64,000 nt of DNA from Hyphomicrobiales bacterium (lineage in GTDB: Bacteria > Pseudomonadota > Alphaproteobacteria > Rhizobiales > Rhizobiaceae). Below, piece after piece: positions 36,075 through 45,746 of this stretch (positions are counted from its first letter, which is position 1; the number at the start of each line of letters is the position of its first letter). The stretch is taken from the NCBI GenBank assembly GCA_900473795.1, contig UCMT01000052.1:62001-126000 (forward strand), read 5' to 3'. The notes below the pieces were generated by a model. It searched no databases, was not told the DNA's origin, and saw nothing but the letters and a program-made list of their open reading frames with translations. A program made the translations under genes and the position numbers.

Positions 36075-36476
36075 ATGTAATTTCGTTTCCGGGGGACGTA
36101 CACTTATCAATCACCTTCGCACCATTCTTCCTGAGGTGGGCTCGTCTTCGCCCGCTTGTTGAGGCTCCGTCCGCGCGGATATCGATCTTTTGCCACGACA
36201 TCCGATGGATTACGTTGAAGGGACTGATCAGTCGTCGAAGACTGCAAACCGGGGGCACCCAGCAGCGCCCCGATCCGACGGCTGCCGCACCGCGAACGCA
36301 GGCGGCGGCTGGAGCCGATCCTTATGGGCCGCGGCGGCGCCATTCGCCTTGTCGAAGAGATGGAGGCCAATGGTGGGATGTTCGTCTGCCGCCCTGCGAT
36401 CTACGCCTCGAGGGATCGTCGCCGCCAATTGGCATGTTGCAGCGTCGGCGAGCCGCGATCGAAACAGCTCCGGACA
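36075..36476. other. Intergenic region between convergent genes
   Basis: About 400 bases between the second iminopeptidase gene and the end of the response regulator gene. Open frames on both strands have no recognisable product. No clear terminator was found. Confidence 0.45.
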
Positions 36477-37199
36477 CTACTTTCCATCAAGCCACTCTTG
36501 CAGCTCTGCCTCAGCCCGCTCCAGAGCGCTGTAATTCAGGAGTTTGCGCAGGAAAGCGACTGTGACGGCGCGGGCGCGGAGATTGAAGCGGCCATCCTCG
36601 TGGTCGTCGCCGGCCGTCTGGTACACGTCGAGCTTGTCGTATAGCTGCTGCAAGCGGTTCTGCACGCTGCGCAGCGAGAGACCCCGGCGTTTGGCGATGG
36701 CCCGGTCCGTGAGGCCAAGCGCGATATCAACGAGGATCTCATATTCGGAATCGGTGAAGCCGTTCGTCTGGCCGAGGCTCTTCTGCTGCAAGCCCCTCAC
36801 CTCGCGGTCGATGACGCATTGGCTCTCGATGAAGATCGAGCGTAGCGCAAGCTTCAGCCGCTCGTCGGAGGCAGATTTCAGCACATAGCCATAGGCGGCG
36901 CCGTCCGGCACGATGCGGGAGACGCCGCGCACATAGGCCTCGTCCGAATAATTCGACCAGAACAGGATGCGGGTCTCCGGCCGCTCCTTCCAAATCGTGC
37001 GCGCCGCCTCGATGCCGTTGCGGCTCGCCATCTGCAGGTCCATGACGATGTGCGCCGACTTGTGGTCGCGGGCGAGCTTCTCGCCGACGGTTCCATTCTC
37101 CGCCTCGATCACCGTGTCGCATTCCGGGAGGGCCGCGTGGACCGCCTCGTGCAGATAGGACCGGTGCAGCGGGTCGTCCTCGACGATCAGAACCTTCAT
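36477..37199 (-). CDS. Response regulator, receiver plus LuxR-type HTH
   Basis: A 240-residue cytoplasmic regulator. The receiver domain has the acidic pair in IVEDD at residues 7-9, phosphoacceptor Asp54 in VMDLQM and Lys108 in YVLKSAS. A NarL/LuxR-type helix-turn-helix follows at about residues 148-200 (FTDSEYEILVDIALGL, then SLRSVQNRLQQLYDKL). A C-terminal extension of about 35 residues (LLNYSALERAEAELQEWL) is helical. It lies 13 bases downstream of the histidine kinase gene. The pair faces away from the sugar ABC operon at 38730 and probably controls it. Confidence 0.9.
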   Translation of the reverse strand: MKVLIVEDDPLHRSYLHEAVHAALPECDTVIEAENGTVGEKLARDHKSAHIVMDLQMASRNGIEAARTIWKERPETRILFWSNYSDEAYVRGVSRIVPDGAAYGYVLKSASDERLKLALRSIFIESQCVIDREVRGLQQKSLGQTNGFTDSEYEILVDIALGLTDRAIAKRRGLSLRSVQNRLQQLYDKLDVYQTAGDDHEDGRFNLRARAVTVAFLRKLLNYSALERAEAELQEWLDGK

Positions 37200-37212
37200 C
37201 TCGCCTATCTCC

Positions 37213-38451
37213 TCAATTCGGCCCGCTCGCCGGGTCCTGCGGCACGAGCGGCAGCACGACGCGCACCACAGTCCCGCAATTGTTGTAGCCGGGCACGGTC
37301 GTGAAGCGCGCCGAGATGAGCCGCGCACGGGTCTTCATGTTGTCGATGCCTCCGCCGATCCGTCCACGCGTCTTGGCGAGCCCGGTCCCGTCGTCGGAGA
37401 TTTCGATCGACAGCCGGTCGTCGCCGGTCTCGAGCCGCACCATCACGGCCAGTGGGGCAGCATGTCGCACCGCATTATTGATCGCCTCCTGCGCGATACG
37501 GAAAAGCGCGACGCTGACGGTCGGTTCCAGTCGCTCCAGAGCGCCGTTCGTCTCGTCGACGAGGCTCCATTCGATGCCCGATCCGGTGTCGCGGGTCGAT
37601 CGGTCCAGATGATGTTCGATCGCTTGGGCGAGGCCGAAGAGCTGGAGCACCGAAGGTTTTGCCTGCTCGATGATCTGCCTCAGGTCCTGCATGCAATGCT
37701 GCAGGGAACGGGAGATGGGCTCTAGCGCCTCTGGCGGCACCTCGACGTTGCGCGACAGCCGATCGATCCGGCGGGCGAGCCGCGTCAGGTCTGCAAGCGT
37801 CTGGTCGTGCAGATCCATGCCGATCCGCTGGCGTTCCTGCTCCAGTGCTTCGGTAAGCTTCAGCGCGCCTTGCCGCAACCCCTCCTCGCGGGCGCGGGCT
37901 TCTGCCTCCACAATGGCTGAGCGTTGCGCCTGCTCGGCCGCCTGCAGAGCGAAGAAATAGGGCGTCAGCAGGTCGGCGATGATGCGGGCGCGTTCGATAT
38001 CGTCCATCGTATAAACGCCCGCTGTTTGCGACGAACAGGAGAGCGCCGCGATGATCGTACCCTGCACCTTCATCGGCACATGCAGGCGGCTGCGCAGCGA
38101 TTGTTCGACGATCGGCCGTTTGAAGGCGCCCTCGAAGTGGAAACGCGGGTCCGACATGGCGTCGTCTGCAAGGAGAAAATCCACCTCGCCCCGGAGCAGC
38201 GAGCGGATGGGGCTGTTGACTACGGGCGCGCCGGCAAGGTCGCCCCAAGCGGTCTCGATGCCCGTCTCGTAGGCCGTGTGGTAGTTGCCACCCTCAAGGA
38301 GTACACAGACATCGAGATGGTCGTGCGGAATTATATGAGCGACCTCGGCCGCGACCGAACGGATGGCCGAGCGGAAATCGAGCTGGCCCGCGAGCAGCCG
38401 GGAAATGCCGAGATAGTGGTCGAACATGGCTGCGGGTGCGAGATGCAGCAT
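37213..38451 (-). CDS. Soluble GAF-domain histidine kinase (HisKA_3 type)
   Basis: A 412-residue kinase with no membrane helix, so it senses in the cytoplasm. Residues 20-170 form a GAF domain (SLRSRLHVPMKVQGTIIAAL). A coiled coil around 175-210 leads to the HisKA_3 dimerisation helix ERQRIGMDLHDQTLADL with His215 as the phosphorylated residue. The HATPase domain has EAINNAVRHA near residue 323 and SDDGTGL near residue 358. A strong GAGGAGG lies eight bases before the ATG. It is co-transcribed with the response regulator and divergent from the sugar ABC operon, 278 bases away. The GAF ligand is unknown. Confidence 0.9.
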   Translation of the reverse strand: MLHLAPAAMFDHYLGISRLLAGQLDFRSAIRSVAAEVAHIIPHDHLDVCVLLEGGNYHTAYETGIETAWGDLAGAPVVNSPIRSLLRGEVDFLLADDAMSDPRFHFEGAFKRPIVEQSLRSRLHVPMKVQGTIIAALSCSSQTAGVYTMDDIERARIIADLLTPYFFALQAAEQAQRSAIVEAEARAREEGLRQGALKLTEALEQERQRIGMDLHDQTLADLTRLARRIDRLSRNVEVPPEALEPISRSLQHCMQDLRQIIEQAKPSVLQLFGLAQAIEHHLDRSTRDTGSGIEWSLVDETNGALERLEPTVSVALFRIAQEAINNAVRHAAPLAVMVRLETGDDRLSIEISDDGTGLAKTRGRIGGGIDNMKTRARLISARFTTVPGYNNCGTVVRVVLPLVPQDPASGPN

Positions 38452-38729
38452 TTTCGGTTCCTCCTCAAGACGGCAGGCTCCTCAACCCGCCGCGATCGCT
38501 TCGCAGTAAACGCCGCTGAAGCAGCGTCGTCTTGCATAAACCCGCAGCTTGTTTTGCAAAACCCGCAAACGACTTGCCGCCTCGCCCCTGTACAGGCCGC
38601 TCAATCTCCCGCATCCTGCCTTTACTGAGGGGAGGAAGCTCAGTGCAAGAACAATTTTCACTCAGACCCATTTTGGGCAGGCAGGAGTGAAGCGATCCGC
38701 CGACCAGCGCGATCATGAGGGAGAGAGAC

Positions 38730-39746
38730 ATGACAATCCGTAAGATGCTTCTGGCATCAGCCGCTATCGCTTGCGCCGCGATGCCCGTTTCCGCCTTTGC
38801 TGACACGTCGACCAAAAAGATCGCCCTTTCCAACAACTACGCGGGGAACTCCTGGCGCCAGGCCATGTTGACGAGCTGGGAAAAGGTGACCGGCGAAGGC
38901 GTGAAAGCCGGCGTCGTTGCCGCAGCCGACGCTTTCACTACCGCCGAGAACCAGGCGACGGAACAGGCCGCGCAGATCCAGAACATGATTCTGCAGGGTT
39001 ACGACGCGATCGTACTGAACGCCGCCTCGCCGACGGCGCTAAACGGCGCGGTCAAGGAAGCCTGCGATGCCGGCATCACCGTCGTTTCCTTCGACGGCAT
39101 CGTGACCGAACCCTGCGCCTGGCGCATCGCCGTCGACTTCAAAGAAATGGGCCGCAGCCAGGTGGAGTACCTGTCGAAGAAACTCCCGGATGGCGGCAAC
39201 CTGCTTGAGATCCGGGGCCTTGCCGGTGTCTTCGTCGACGACGAGATCTCGGCGGGCATCCACGAGGGCGCCAAACAGTTCCCGCAGTTCAAGATTGTCG
39301 GCTCCGTACATGGAGACTGGGCGCAGGACGTGGCGCAGAAGGCTGTTGCGGGCATCCTGCCCAGCCTGCCCGACATCGTCGGCGTGGTGACGCAAGGCGG
39401 CGACGGTTATGGTGCCGCACAGGCAATTGCTGCGACCGACCGGAAGATGCCGATCATTGTCATGGGCAACCGCGAAGACGAACTGAAGTGGTGGAAGGAG
39501 CAGAAGGACGCGAAGGGCTACGAGACCATGTCCGTGTCCATCGCGCCGGGCGTCTCCACGCTCGCCTTCTGGGTGGCCCAGCAGATCCTTGACGGCAAAG
39601 AGGTCAAGAAGGACCTTGTCGTGCCTTTCCTGCGCATCGACCAGGACAATCTCGAAACGAACCTCGCCAATACCCAGGCCGGTGGCGTTGCCAACGTGGA
39701 ATACACGCAGGAAGACGCAATCAAGGTCATAGAGTCGGCCAAGTAA
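38730..39746 (+). CDS. Periplasmic sugar-binding protein (type I, RbsB-like)
   Basis: A 338-residue precursor with a signal peptide (LLASAAIACAAMPVSAFA, cleavage near residue 25). The mature N terminus KKIALSNNYAGNSWRQAML and QNMILQGYDAIVLNAASPTA mark it as a Peripla_BP_4 sugar-binding protein. The ATG at 38730 follows GAGGGAGAGAG. It is the first gene of a five-gene unit: binding protein, ATPase, two permeases and an SMP-30 lactonase. The terminal lactonase suggests an aldose that is oxidised to its lactone after import. The divergent kinase/regulator pair is the likely control. Confidence 0.92.
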   Translation: MTIRKMLLASAAIACAAMPVSAFADTSTKKIALSNNYAGNSWRQAMLTSWEKVTGEGVKAGVVAAADAFTTAENQATEQAAQIQNMILQGYDAIVLNAASPTALNGAVKEACDAGITVVSFDGIVTEPCAWRIAVDFKEMGRSQVEYLSKKLPDGGNLLEIRGLAGVFVDDEISAGIHEGAKQFPQFKIVGSVHGDWAQDVAQKAVAGILPSLPDIVGVVTQGGDGYGAAQAIAATDRKMPIIVMGNREDELKWWKEQKDAKGYETMSVSIAPGVSTLAFWVAQQILDGKEVKKDLVVPFLRIDQDNLETNLANTQAGGVANVEYTQEDAIKVIESAK

Positions 39747-39815
39747 ATTTTCCGGCGAAAGCCGCGCGACCGCGAATGCGCGCGGCATTCTTTGCGAGCA
39801 GATGTGGCGGGCAGT

Positions 39816-41267
39816 ATGAATGGCATTCAGAAGGCGGTGATCGCGGTTGATGGCGCCAAGGTGAGTTTCGGCGCGGTCAAGGCACTCGACGGCGTCACGC
39901 TCCGCGTCATGCCGGGTGAATGCGTGGGGCTCGTCGGACACAATGGAGCCGGCAAGTCTACGATCGTCAGCGTGATCAACGGCGGCCTCACACCACAGGT
40001 AGGAAGCGTCGCGAGCGATGGTGAGCGGCTTGAGCGCTACGGCATCAACGCCGCCCGGGTCCGCGGTGTGCGCTGCGTCTTCCAGGAGCTCTCGCTCTGC
40101 CCCAACCTGTCCATCGTCGAGAACACGCGCATCATGCATCGCGACCTCGGTGGCTTCGGTTGGCGGACGCGCGCCGAAAAAATCATCGAGCAGAGCCTCG
40201 ACACGGTCTTTCCCGGCCATAACATCGGCAGCAGTCGGGCCGTCGGCGACCTTTCAATTGCTGAGCGGCAGATGGTCGAGATCGCCATGGCTTTTTCCGA
40301 CGCCGGCATTGCGCCGCGGCTGGTGATCCTCGACGAACCGACCTCGTCGCTCGATGCAAGCCTTGCGCGCCAGATGCTCGACCATGTCCGTCGTTTCGTC
40401 GCCGCAGGCGGGTCCGTCATCTTTATCTCGCATATCCTGCATGAGATCCTCGAAACCTCCGACCGCATCGTCGTCATGAAGGACGGACGCGTCGTCGCCG
40501 AACGTCCGGCGCATGGCTTTGACCACCACGGCCTCGTGGAAGCCATGGGCACCGTTGCGAAGGAGGAGACCGGGCAGCGTTCGTCGCGCGAACAGCCTAC
40601 CGCTCCGCTCATCCTGTCCCATCAGGCGGCGGGCCTTTCCTTCACGGCGCACGAGGGTGAGATCATCGGATTGGCGGGTTTGGCGGGCCACGGGCAGACC
40701 GAGCTGCTGCTCGCCTTGCATGCCGCCCAGTCAAGTAACTGGCGGCCCGAGCGCGATCCGCTTGTCACCTTCGTTGCGGGCGACCGCCGTCTTAACGGCG
40801 TCTTCGAACTGTGGAGCATCCTGCGAAACTTCTCCATCGCCTCGCTCGGCGACCTGTCCCGGCGCGGCCTGATCCTCGCACAAGAAGAGGAGACGAAAGG
40901 CGCCGACTGGAAGCGGCGGATCGAGATCCGCACGCCCGATTTGGACAACCGAATCCTGTCGCTTTCCGGGGGCAACCAGCAGAAGGTTCTCTTCGCCCGC
41001 GCGCTTGCGACGCGCGCACGGATCGTATTGATGGACGACCCGATGCGCGGCGTCGACGTCGGAACCAAGCAGGAGGTCTACAAGATCATCCGCGAGGAAG
41101 CCGCGCGCGGCCGCACCTTCGTCTGGTACTCGACGGAGATGGACGAGGTGCGCCTCTGCGACCGCGTCTACGTCTTCCGCGAAGGCCGCATCATGGACGA
41201 ACTCGCTGCCGACGCCGTCAACGAAACAAACATCATCGCCGCCTCCTTCTCGGGGGTCCCCGCATGA
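39816..41267 (+). CDS. Sugar ABC transporter ATPase (two-domain, RbsA-like)
   Basis: A 483-residue double ATPase. Domain 1 has Walker A GHNGAGKST near residue 41, an atypical signature LSIAERQMVEIAM near residue 147 and Walker B LVILDEPTSSLD. Domain 2 lacks a proper Walker A (GLAGLAGHGQTELL) but has LSGGNQQKVLFARAL near residue 385 and Walker B IVLMDDPMRGVD with DDP in place of DEP. One canonical and one degenerate site is usual in this family. The end overlaps the next gene by four bases (ATGA). Confidence 0.92.
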   Translation: MNGIQKAVIAVDGAKVSFGAVKALDGVTLRVMPGECVGLVGHNGAGKSTIVSVINGGLTPQVGSVASDGERLERYGINAARVRGVRCVFQELSLCPNLSIVENTRIMHRDLGGFGWRTRAEKIIEQSLDTVFPGHNIGSSRAVGDLSIAERQMVEIAMAFSDAGIAPRLVILDEPTSSLDASLARQMLDHVRRFVAAGGSVIFISHILHEILETSDRIVVMKDGRVVAERPAHGFDHHGLVEAMGTVAKEETGQRSSREQPTAPLILSHQAAGLSFTAHEGEIIGLAGLAGHGQTELLLALHAAQSSNWRPERDPLVTFVAGDRRLNGVFELWSILRNFSIASLGDLSRRGLILAQEEETKGADWKRRIEIRTPDLDNRILSLSGGNQQKVLFARALATRARIVLMDDPMRGVDVGTKQEVYKIIREEAARGRTFVWYSTEMDEVRLCDRVYVFREGRIMDELAADAVNETNIIAASFSGVPA

Positions 41268-42211
41268 CGTTCCGGCTCTCGTCCGACGCCATGCGTCTTG
41301 CCATTCCCGCCCTGTCGCTGACCTTGCTGCTCGCAGCCGTCTTCTGGCTGCAGCCGCGCGCCATGAGCTATGTCGGGCTCAACCTGCTGTTCAACCTGGC
41401 TGTGCCCATTGCGCTTGCGACGATCGCCCAGATGATCGTGATGGCCGTGAACGACCTCGATCTCTCGATGGGCACCTTCGTTAGCTTCATCGCCTGCGTA
41501 ACTGCTACCTTTCTACGGGATACCCCCGTGACCGGCGTACTGATCCTCGTCGGCGCGATCGCAACCTATGCCGGGCTCGGCGTTGTGATCCATTTGCGCA
41601 ACCTGCCGTCCATCGTCGTGACCCTCGGCATGAGCTTCGTCTGGGGCGGCCTTGCCGTACTGCTGCTGCCGGCACCGGGCGGGCAGTCGCCGGACTGGGT
41701 GCGCTGGCTGATGACCGTCAAGCCACCGCTGGCGCCAATGGCCATCGTCGCCAGCATCATCATCGCCGCCGTCGCCCATCTTGTCGTCATGCGGTCCTCG
41801 CTCGGCGTGCTGATCCGAGGCATCGGAGGCAACCCGCGCTCAGTCGAGCGCGCCGGATGGTCAATTGTCGCGGCGCGCGGCGCTGCTTATGGCCTTGCTG
41901 GCTTCTTCGCGGTGCTAGCTGGCATCGCCCTCGTCGGTCTGACCACCTCAGCCGATGCCAACATCGCGCTGCGCTACACGCTGCTATCGATCGCCGGTGT
42001 GATCCTCGGCGGCGGCGAATTCATCGGCGGCCGCGTCTCCCCTATCGGTGCTGTCATAGGCGCGCTGACGCTGACGCTCGCCGGCTCGTTCCTGTCCTTC
42101 CTGCGCATCTCGGCGGACTGGCAGATCGGGGCTCAGGGCGCGATCCTGATCATCGTGCTCGCGTTTCGCCTGATGCTGAACCGCCTCGAGAAGCAGGAGA
42201 AAGGCCGATGA
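41264..42211 (+). CDS. Sugar ABC transporter permease 1 (RbsC family)
   Basis: A 315-residue inner-membrane permease with around nine hydrophobic segments. The family motif appears as VMAVNDLDLSMGTFVSFIA near residue 63, in place of GGIDLSVG, and the conserved loop as AGVILGGGEFIGGRVSPIG near residue 243. It overlaps the ATPase gene and the next permease gene by four bases each (ATGA). Two different permeases suggest a heterodimeric channel, unlike the homodimer expected for the rbs operon at 4714. Confidence 0.9.
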   Translation: MTFRLSSDAMRLAIPALSLTLLLAAVFWLQPRAMSYVGLNLLFNLAVPIALATIAQMIVMAVNDLDLSMGTFVSFIACVTATFLRDTPVTGVLILVGAIATYAGLGVVIHLRNLPSIVVTLGMSFVWGGLAVLLLPAPGGQSPDWVRWLMTVKPPLAPMAIVASIIIAAVAHLVVMRSSLGVLIRGIGGNPRSVERAGWSIVAARGAAYGLAGFFAVLAGIALVGLTTSADANIALRYTLLSIAGVILGGGEFIGGRVSPIGAVIGALTLTLAGSFLSFLRISADWQIGAQGAILIIVLAFRLMLNRLEKQEKGR

Positions 42212-43158
42212 CCCCCCTCCTGCGCCTTTTCGGAAAACCCTGGATCTGGTCATGGCTTGCCTCCTTTATCGTCTGGTTTCTGACGATCATGGTGACGCTC
42301 GGCGCCAGCACAATCGGCGTGTCCCAGGCCGCGCTCACTTTCGCCGCCTTCTCCGTCATCGTCGGCCTCGGCCAGATGTTCGTCATCACGCTGGGGCCTG
42401 GCAACATCGATCTCTCGGTTCCCGCCACCATGACGTTTGCCGGCACGGTGGCGCTGAAGCTGATGAATGTCGAAAACGGCATGATACTGCCGGGCCTCCT
42501 TGCCACCATCGTCATCGGCCTCGTCGTCGGCCTGTGCAACTATTCGCTCATCAAGGCGCTGCGAATTCCGCCGATCATCGCGACGCTTTCCATGAGTTTC
42601 ATCGTGCAGTCCGCCGCGATTTGGACGAACCGGGGATTGCGCATCAAGCCTCCGAGCGTGCTTGCGGACTTCGCCACGTCGAACACGCTCGGCGCGCCGA
42701 ATGTGGCGATCGTCGCGCTCCTCCTCTCGATCCTCGCCTGGTTCTTGCTCGAGAAGACGATCTACGGGCGCTGGATCTCGGCGATCGGTCAGAGCATGCC
42801 GGCCGCGCGCATGGCCGGCATACCGGTCGACGGCGTGCGCTTCGTCACCTACCTCTTCTGCGCCGTGCTTGCATCGGTCGCAGGCTATCTGCTCGCCTGC
42901 TTCTCCGGCGGCGCGGCGCTCAACATGGGCTCGGAATATCTTCTGATGTCGATCGCCGTCGTCGTGATCGGCGGCACGGCGGTCGCCGGCGGCGATTCCA
43001 ACGTGCCGGGCATCTGGGGCGCTTCGCTCTTCATGTTTCTGGTCGTTTCCATGCTCAACACCTACGGACTCGGCGCGGGCATCCGCCTCATCATGACCGG
43101 TCTCATCATCATCAGCGTCATCATGCTCGCCGGCGGTCGCCGAGCCGGCATGCGATAA
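42208..43158 (+). CDS. Sugar ABC transporter permease 2 (RbsC family)
   Basis: A 316-residue inner-membrane permease with about nine hydrophobic segments. The family motif is FVITLGPGNIDLSVPATMTF near residue 60 and the loop IGGTAVAGGDSNVPGIWGA near residue 254. Start ATG overlaps the first permease stop. It probably pairs with permease 1. Sequence divergence between the two is clear, so this is not a recent duplication. Confidence 0.9.
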   Translation: MTPLLRLFGKPWIWSWLASFIVWFLTIMVTLGASTIGVSQAALTFAAFSVIVGLGQMFVITLGPGNIDLSVPATMTFAGTVALKLMNVENGMILPGLLATIVIGLVVGLCNYSLIKALRIPPIIATLSMSFIVQSAAIWTNRGLRIKPPSVLADFATSNTLGAPNVAIVALLLSILAWFLLEKTIYGRWISAIGQSMPAARMAGIPVDGVRFVTYLFCAVLASVAGYLLACFSGGAALNMGSEYLLMSIAVVVIGGTAVAGGDSNVPGIWGASLFMFLVVSMLNTYGLGAGIRLIMTGLIIISVIMLAGGRRAGMR

Positions 43159-43172
43159 CCGGAAAGACCGCC

Positions 43173-44081
43173 ATGGCCGACATCTACGAAATTCACGACC
43201 CGCGCTTCCGGCAGATGATCGTGCCGAGTGCCGGTCTCGACGAGCTCTACTCCGGCTGCCGCTGGGCAGAAGGCCCCGTCTGGTTCAGCGACGCGAACCA
43301 GCTCCTGTGGAGCGACATTCCCAACCAGCGCATGTTGCGATGGACGCCCGAGAGCGGTGTCTCCGTCTATCGGCAACCGTCCAACTTCACCAACGGCCAT
43401 ACGCGCGACAGGCAGGGACGGCTCATCTCCTGCGAGCATGGTACGCGCCGCGTCACGCGCACCGAGGTCGATGGCTCGATCACCGTGCTCGTCGACCGTT
43501 TCGAGGACGCGCGGCTCAATTCGCCGAACGACGTGGTGGTGAAGTCCGACGGCACGATCTGGTTCACCGATCCCACTTACGGCATCATGTCGGACTACGA
43601 AGGCTATCGCGCCGAGCCGGAGCAACCGACCCGCAACGTCTACCGGCTCGATCCGACAACCGGCGAGCTTGCTTCGGTCGTCACGGATTTCATCCAACCG
43701 AACGGCCTCGCCTTCTCACCAGACGAGGAAATCCTCTACGTGGCGGATTCGGCAGCAAGCCATGACGCAAGCCTGCCGCGTCACATCCGCGCTTTTGACG
43801 TGGTCGATGGCAGACGGCTCGCGAACAGCCGCGTGTTCTGCCTCATCAACAACGGCATTCCGGACGGCATCCGCACAGACATGGACGGGAACCTCTGGTC
43901 GAGCGCCGGCGATGGCGTGCATTGCTTCGACCCAACGGGCAAACTGATCGGCAAGATCCGCGTACCGCAGATCGTCGCGAACCTCACCTTCGGCGGGCCG
44001 AGACGCAACCGTCTGTTCATCGCGGCTACCTGCTCGATCTACTCACTTTACGTCGCCGCGACGGGCTCTCAGTTGCCCTAA
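43173..44081 (+). CDS. SMP-30/gluconolactonase-family protein
   Basis: A 302-residue six-bladed beta-propeller hydrolase. The metal and catalytic blocks are visible: EGPVWF near residue 34, SPNDVVVKSDGTIWFTDPTYG near residue 115 (cited for NDVVV and FTDP), and NGLAFSPDEEILYVADS near residue 178. Members open sugar lactones, binding one divalent metal. It is the last gene of the sugar ABC unit, 14 bases after the second permease. Hydrolysis of an aldonolactone would follow dehydrogenation of the imported sugar, but no dehydrogenase gene is adjacent. Confidence 0.9.
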   Translation: MADIYEIHDPRFRQMIVPSAGLDELYSGCRWAEGPVWFSDANQLLWSDIPNQRMLRWTPESGVSVYRQPSNFTNGHTRDRQGRLISCEHGTRRVTRTEVDGSITVLVDRFEDARLNSPNDVVVKSDGTIWFTDPTYGIMSDYEGYRAEPEQPTRNVYRLDPTTGELASVVTDFIQPNGLAFSPDEEILYVADSAASHDASLPRHIRAFDVVDGRRLANSRVFCLINNGIPDGIRTDMDGNLWSSAGDGVHCFDPTGKLIGKIRVPQIVANLTFGGPRRNRLFIAATCSIYSLYVAATGSQLP

Positions 44082-44706
44082 AATCATTATGCTCGCCTAG
44101 ATGGGATCGATCCAAAAACCCGATCCCGATACGGCATGACCAATCAGTTACGGGACTTGCGACGAGATTGCCGGCATTGATGTGGATTTTGAAGGAGTGC
44201 CTCGAAGCGCGCGCGTGTTGCTCGAAATCATCAGTGCGTCGCTTGGCGAGATCGCTCAGTCGACAGGCAGGAGCAGCTCCGAGAATCCGCGGTTTCGGGG
44301 CCTTCAATCTTATGGCGTCAGCCCGCTGATTTACCAGAAGGGGTTTTCGCAATCTTGGAAATGCGACTGATGGGAAGTGGCCCAAGGGCGGGAGGATCAT
44401 CGTGATCTCACGCCGCGGATCTCCAGCCTAGTGAACACTCTGACGTCAGTAAGACCCGGTTGACGCGGCAGACGGCGTGGGCTTTCAGGCTTGCTCTTTC
44501 AGGGCTTTGACGAATGCGCCAACTGATGGATCGGATCGGTTGTCGGCAAGAGGCGTTCAAAACCCGCCGCGACGCCTGCGCGTTTGCCTGACAGTAGAGG
44601 TCGGTGGTCACGCGTGACCTTGTCAAAGGCCGGAATCGATGCTCGTCATTTTGTGGAGGACGTGTATAGTTCGATCCCACAACTATCAGTTAAACGGATT
44701 TCATCA
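44082..44706. other. Long intergenic region after the sugar operon
   Basis: About 625 bases without a convincing gene. Open frames at 44182-44370 (plus) and 44408-44680 (minus) have no family resemblance and no ribosome sites. No terminator is evident. It begins a stretch of small, partly damaged genes that runs to 46800. Confidence 0.45.
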
Positions 44707-45225
44707 ATGTTGTTCATACTCAAACGTCGTCGCGGACCTTTGGCTGCGTGTGTGGCAGTCGCACTGTTGCAAGTCGGTGCTGCCATGGCAGCCCCATCCA
44801 ATCGCATCTTTTATGACGCCGCGCTTTGCAATCCACCCTATTCCTTGACATCGGCATCCTCGATCTACGACGCCGCTGAAGAGCTGGCAAAGCCGGAGAC
44901 GTCGTCACTTGGTGCCGCAATTTACAAGATCCCGCAACAGATCGGCCAGGACGGGCTTCAAAGCAACGAAGTGTTTTTCGCCAACTCCGCCGTCGGCATA
45001 TTGATCGAGGGGCTCCACGCAGATGAGCTGGCAGCGAAATACGACCTGAAGCCAGAAACATCAGACATACTGGGCACTTCCAGCAAGGGATACGCCCGAC
45101 AGCTCTCGGAAGAACGACAGCCCGCTCCGGGTCTAGCCGGCCCGGGTAAGGTTTCGATCGTGGCGCGTGAAGGTGATGGCCTGCCGGGGAAGACCTTGCT
45201 GGCTTGTGAATTTGTTGCGGATTGA
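44707..45225 (+). CDS. Secreted hypothetical protein
   Basis: A 172-residue precursor with a signal peptide (RRRGPLAACVAVALLQVGAA, cleavage after AMA near residue 27). The mature part starts APSNRIFYDAALCNPPYSLT and has only two cysteines (ALCNPP and LLACEF), which could form a disulphide. The ATG at 44707 starts at the signal peptide; upstream extensions have no protein character. Family not recognised. The next gene begins 76 bases later in the same direction. Confidence 0.6.
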   Translation: MLFILKRRRGPLAACVAVALLQVGAAMAAPSNRIFYDAALCNPPYSLTSASSIYDAAEELAKPETSSLGAAIYKIPQQIGQDGLQSNEVFFANSAVGILIEGLHADELAAKYDLKPETSDILGTSSKGYARQLSEERQPAPGLAGPGKVSIVAREGDGLPGKTLLACEFVAD

Positions 45226-45301
45226 ACAGTTATTCTACCGAGCCCGCGTGGCCCTGTGGCGCACCAGGGCCCTGTTGGGGCGACGCGGCACAGCTTGGCC
45301 G

Positions 45302-45634
45302 ATGACGGTGGAGGTGTCGCATCACATCGATGCATCCGAGCCTGACGCTGAGGGGTTTTGTGATTACCATTACGAGTACGATGTGTTTGAATTCACAGAC
45401 GGGGTGGTGACTTTTCTGGCGCGCGCATACAGCGACGAGCCCGAAAAAGTGGCAATGATGACGCGGACCGAAGGGAAAGGCTATCGTCATCTGACAAGGC
45501 GGGATGTGCACCATCCGCTGTTTCTCGAGGCCGCAGCCTACCTTCGCACCGTCGGCAAATCCGACCTCGATTGGCTGGACAGACGCAGCGGTGCCTATGT
45601 CCCGTTGACGCCGGATAGAGGAAAGAGACAATGA
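45302..45634 (+). CDS. Hypothetical protein
   Basis: A 110-residue soluble protein beginning MTVEVSHHIDASEPDAEGFC. It is rich in aromatic and acidic residues in the first half (DYHYEYDVFEFTDGVV) and ends YVPLTPDRGKRQ. The strand-rich middle FTDGVVTFLARAYSDEPEKV suggests a small alpha/beta fold. No domain is recognised. It may share a transcript with the two small genes downstream. Confidence 0.6.
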   Translation: MTVEVSHHIDASEPDAEGFCDYHYEYDVFEFTDGVVTFLARAYSDEPEKVAMMTRTEGKGYRHLTRRDVHHPLFLEAAAYLRTVGKSDLDWLDRRSGAYVPLTPDRGKRQ

Positions 45635-45746
45635 TTCTATTACGTGCGGCTTTAGAAAAGAGAGCCAGCAACGAGCAGCTACGTGACGCTCTCGCGATCG
45701 TTTTTCGTTGTACAAGATGCTGTGAAGATCATTGATGGGAGGGTAA

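Noticed and set aside
36324-36476. A possible plus-strand small gene starting MGRGGAIRLVEEMEANG
   Set aside because: No ribosome site; the frame runs into the antisense of the response regulator gene and shows no family.
44408-44680. A 90-codon minus-strand frame in the gap after the SMP-30 gene
   Set aside because: No Shine-Dalgarno, no domain and atypical composition.
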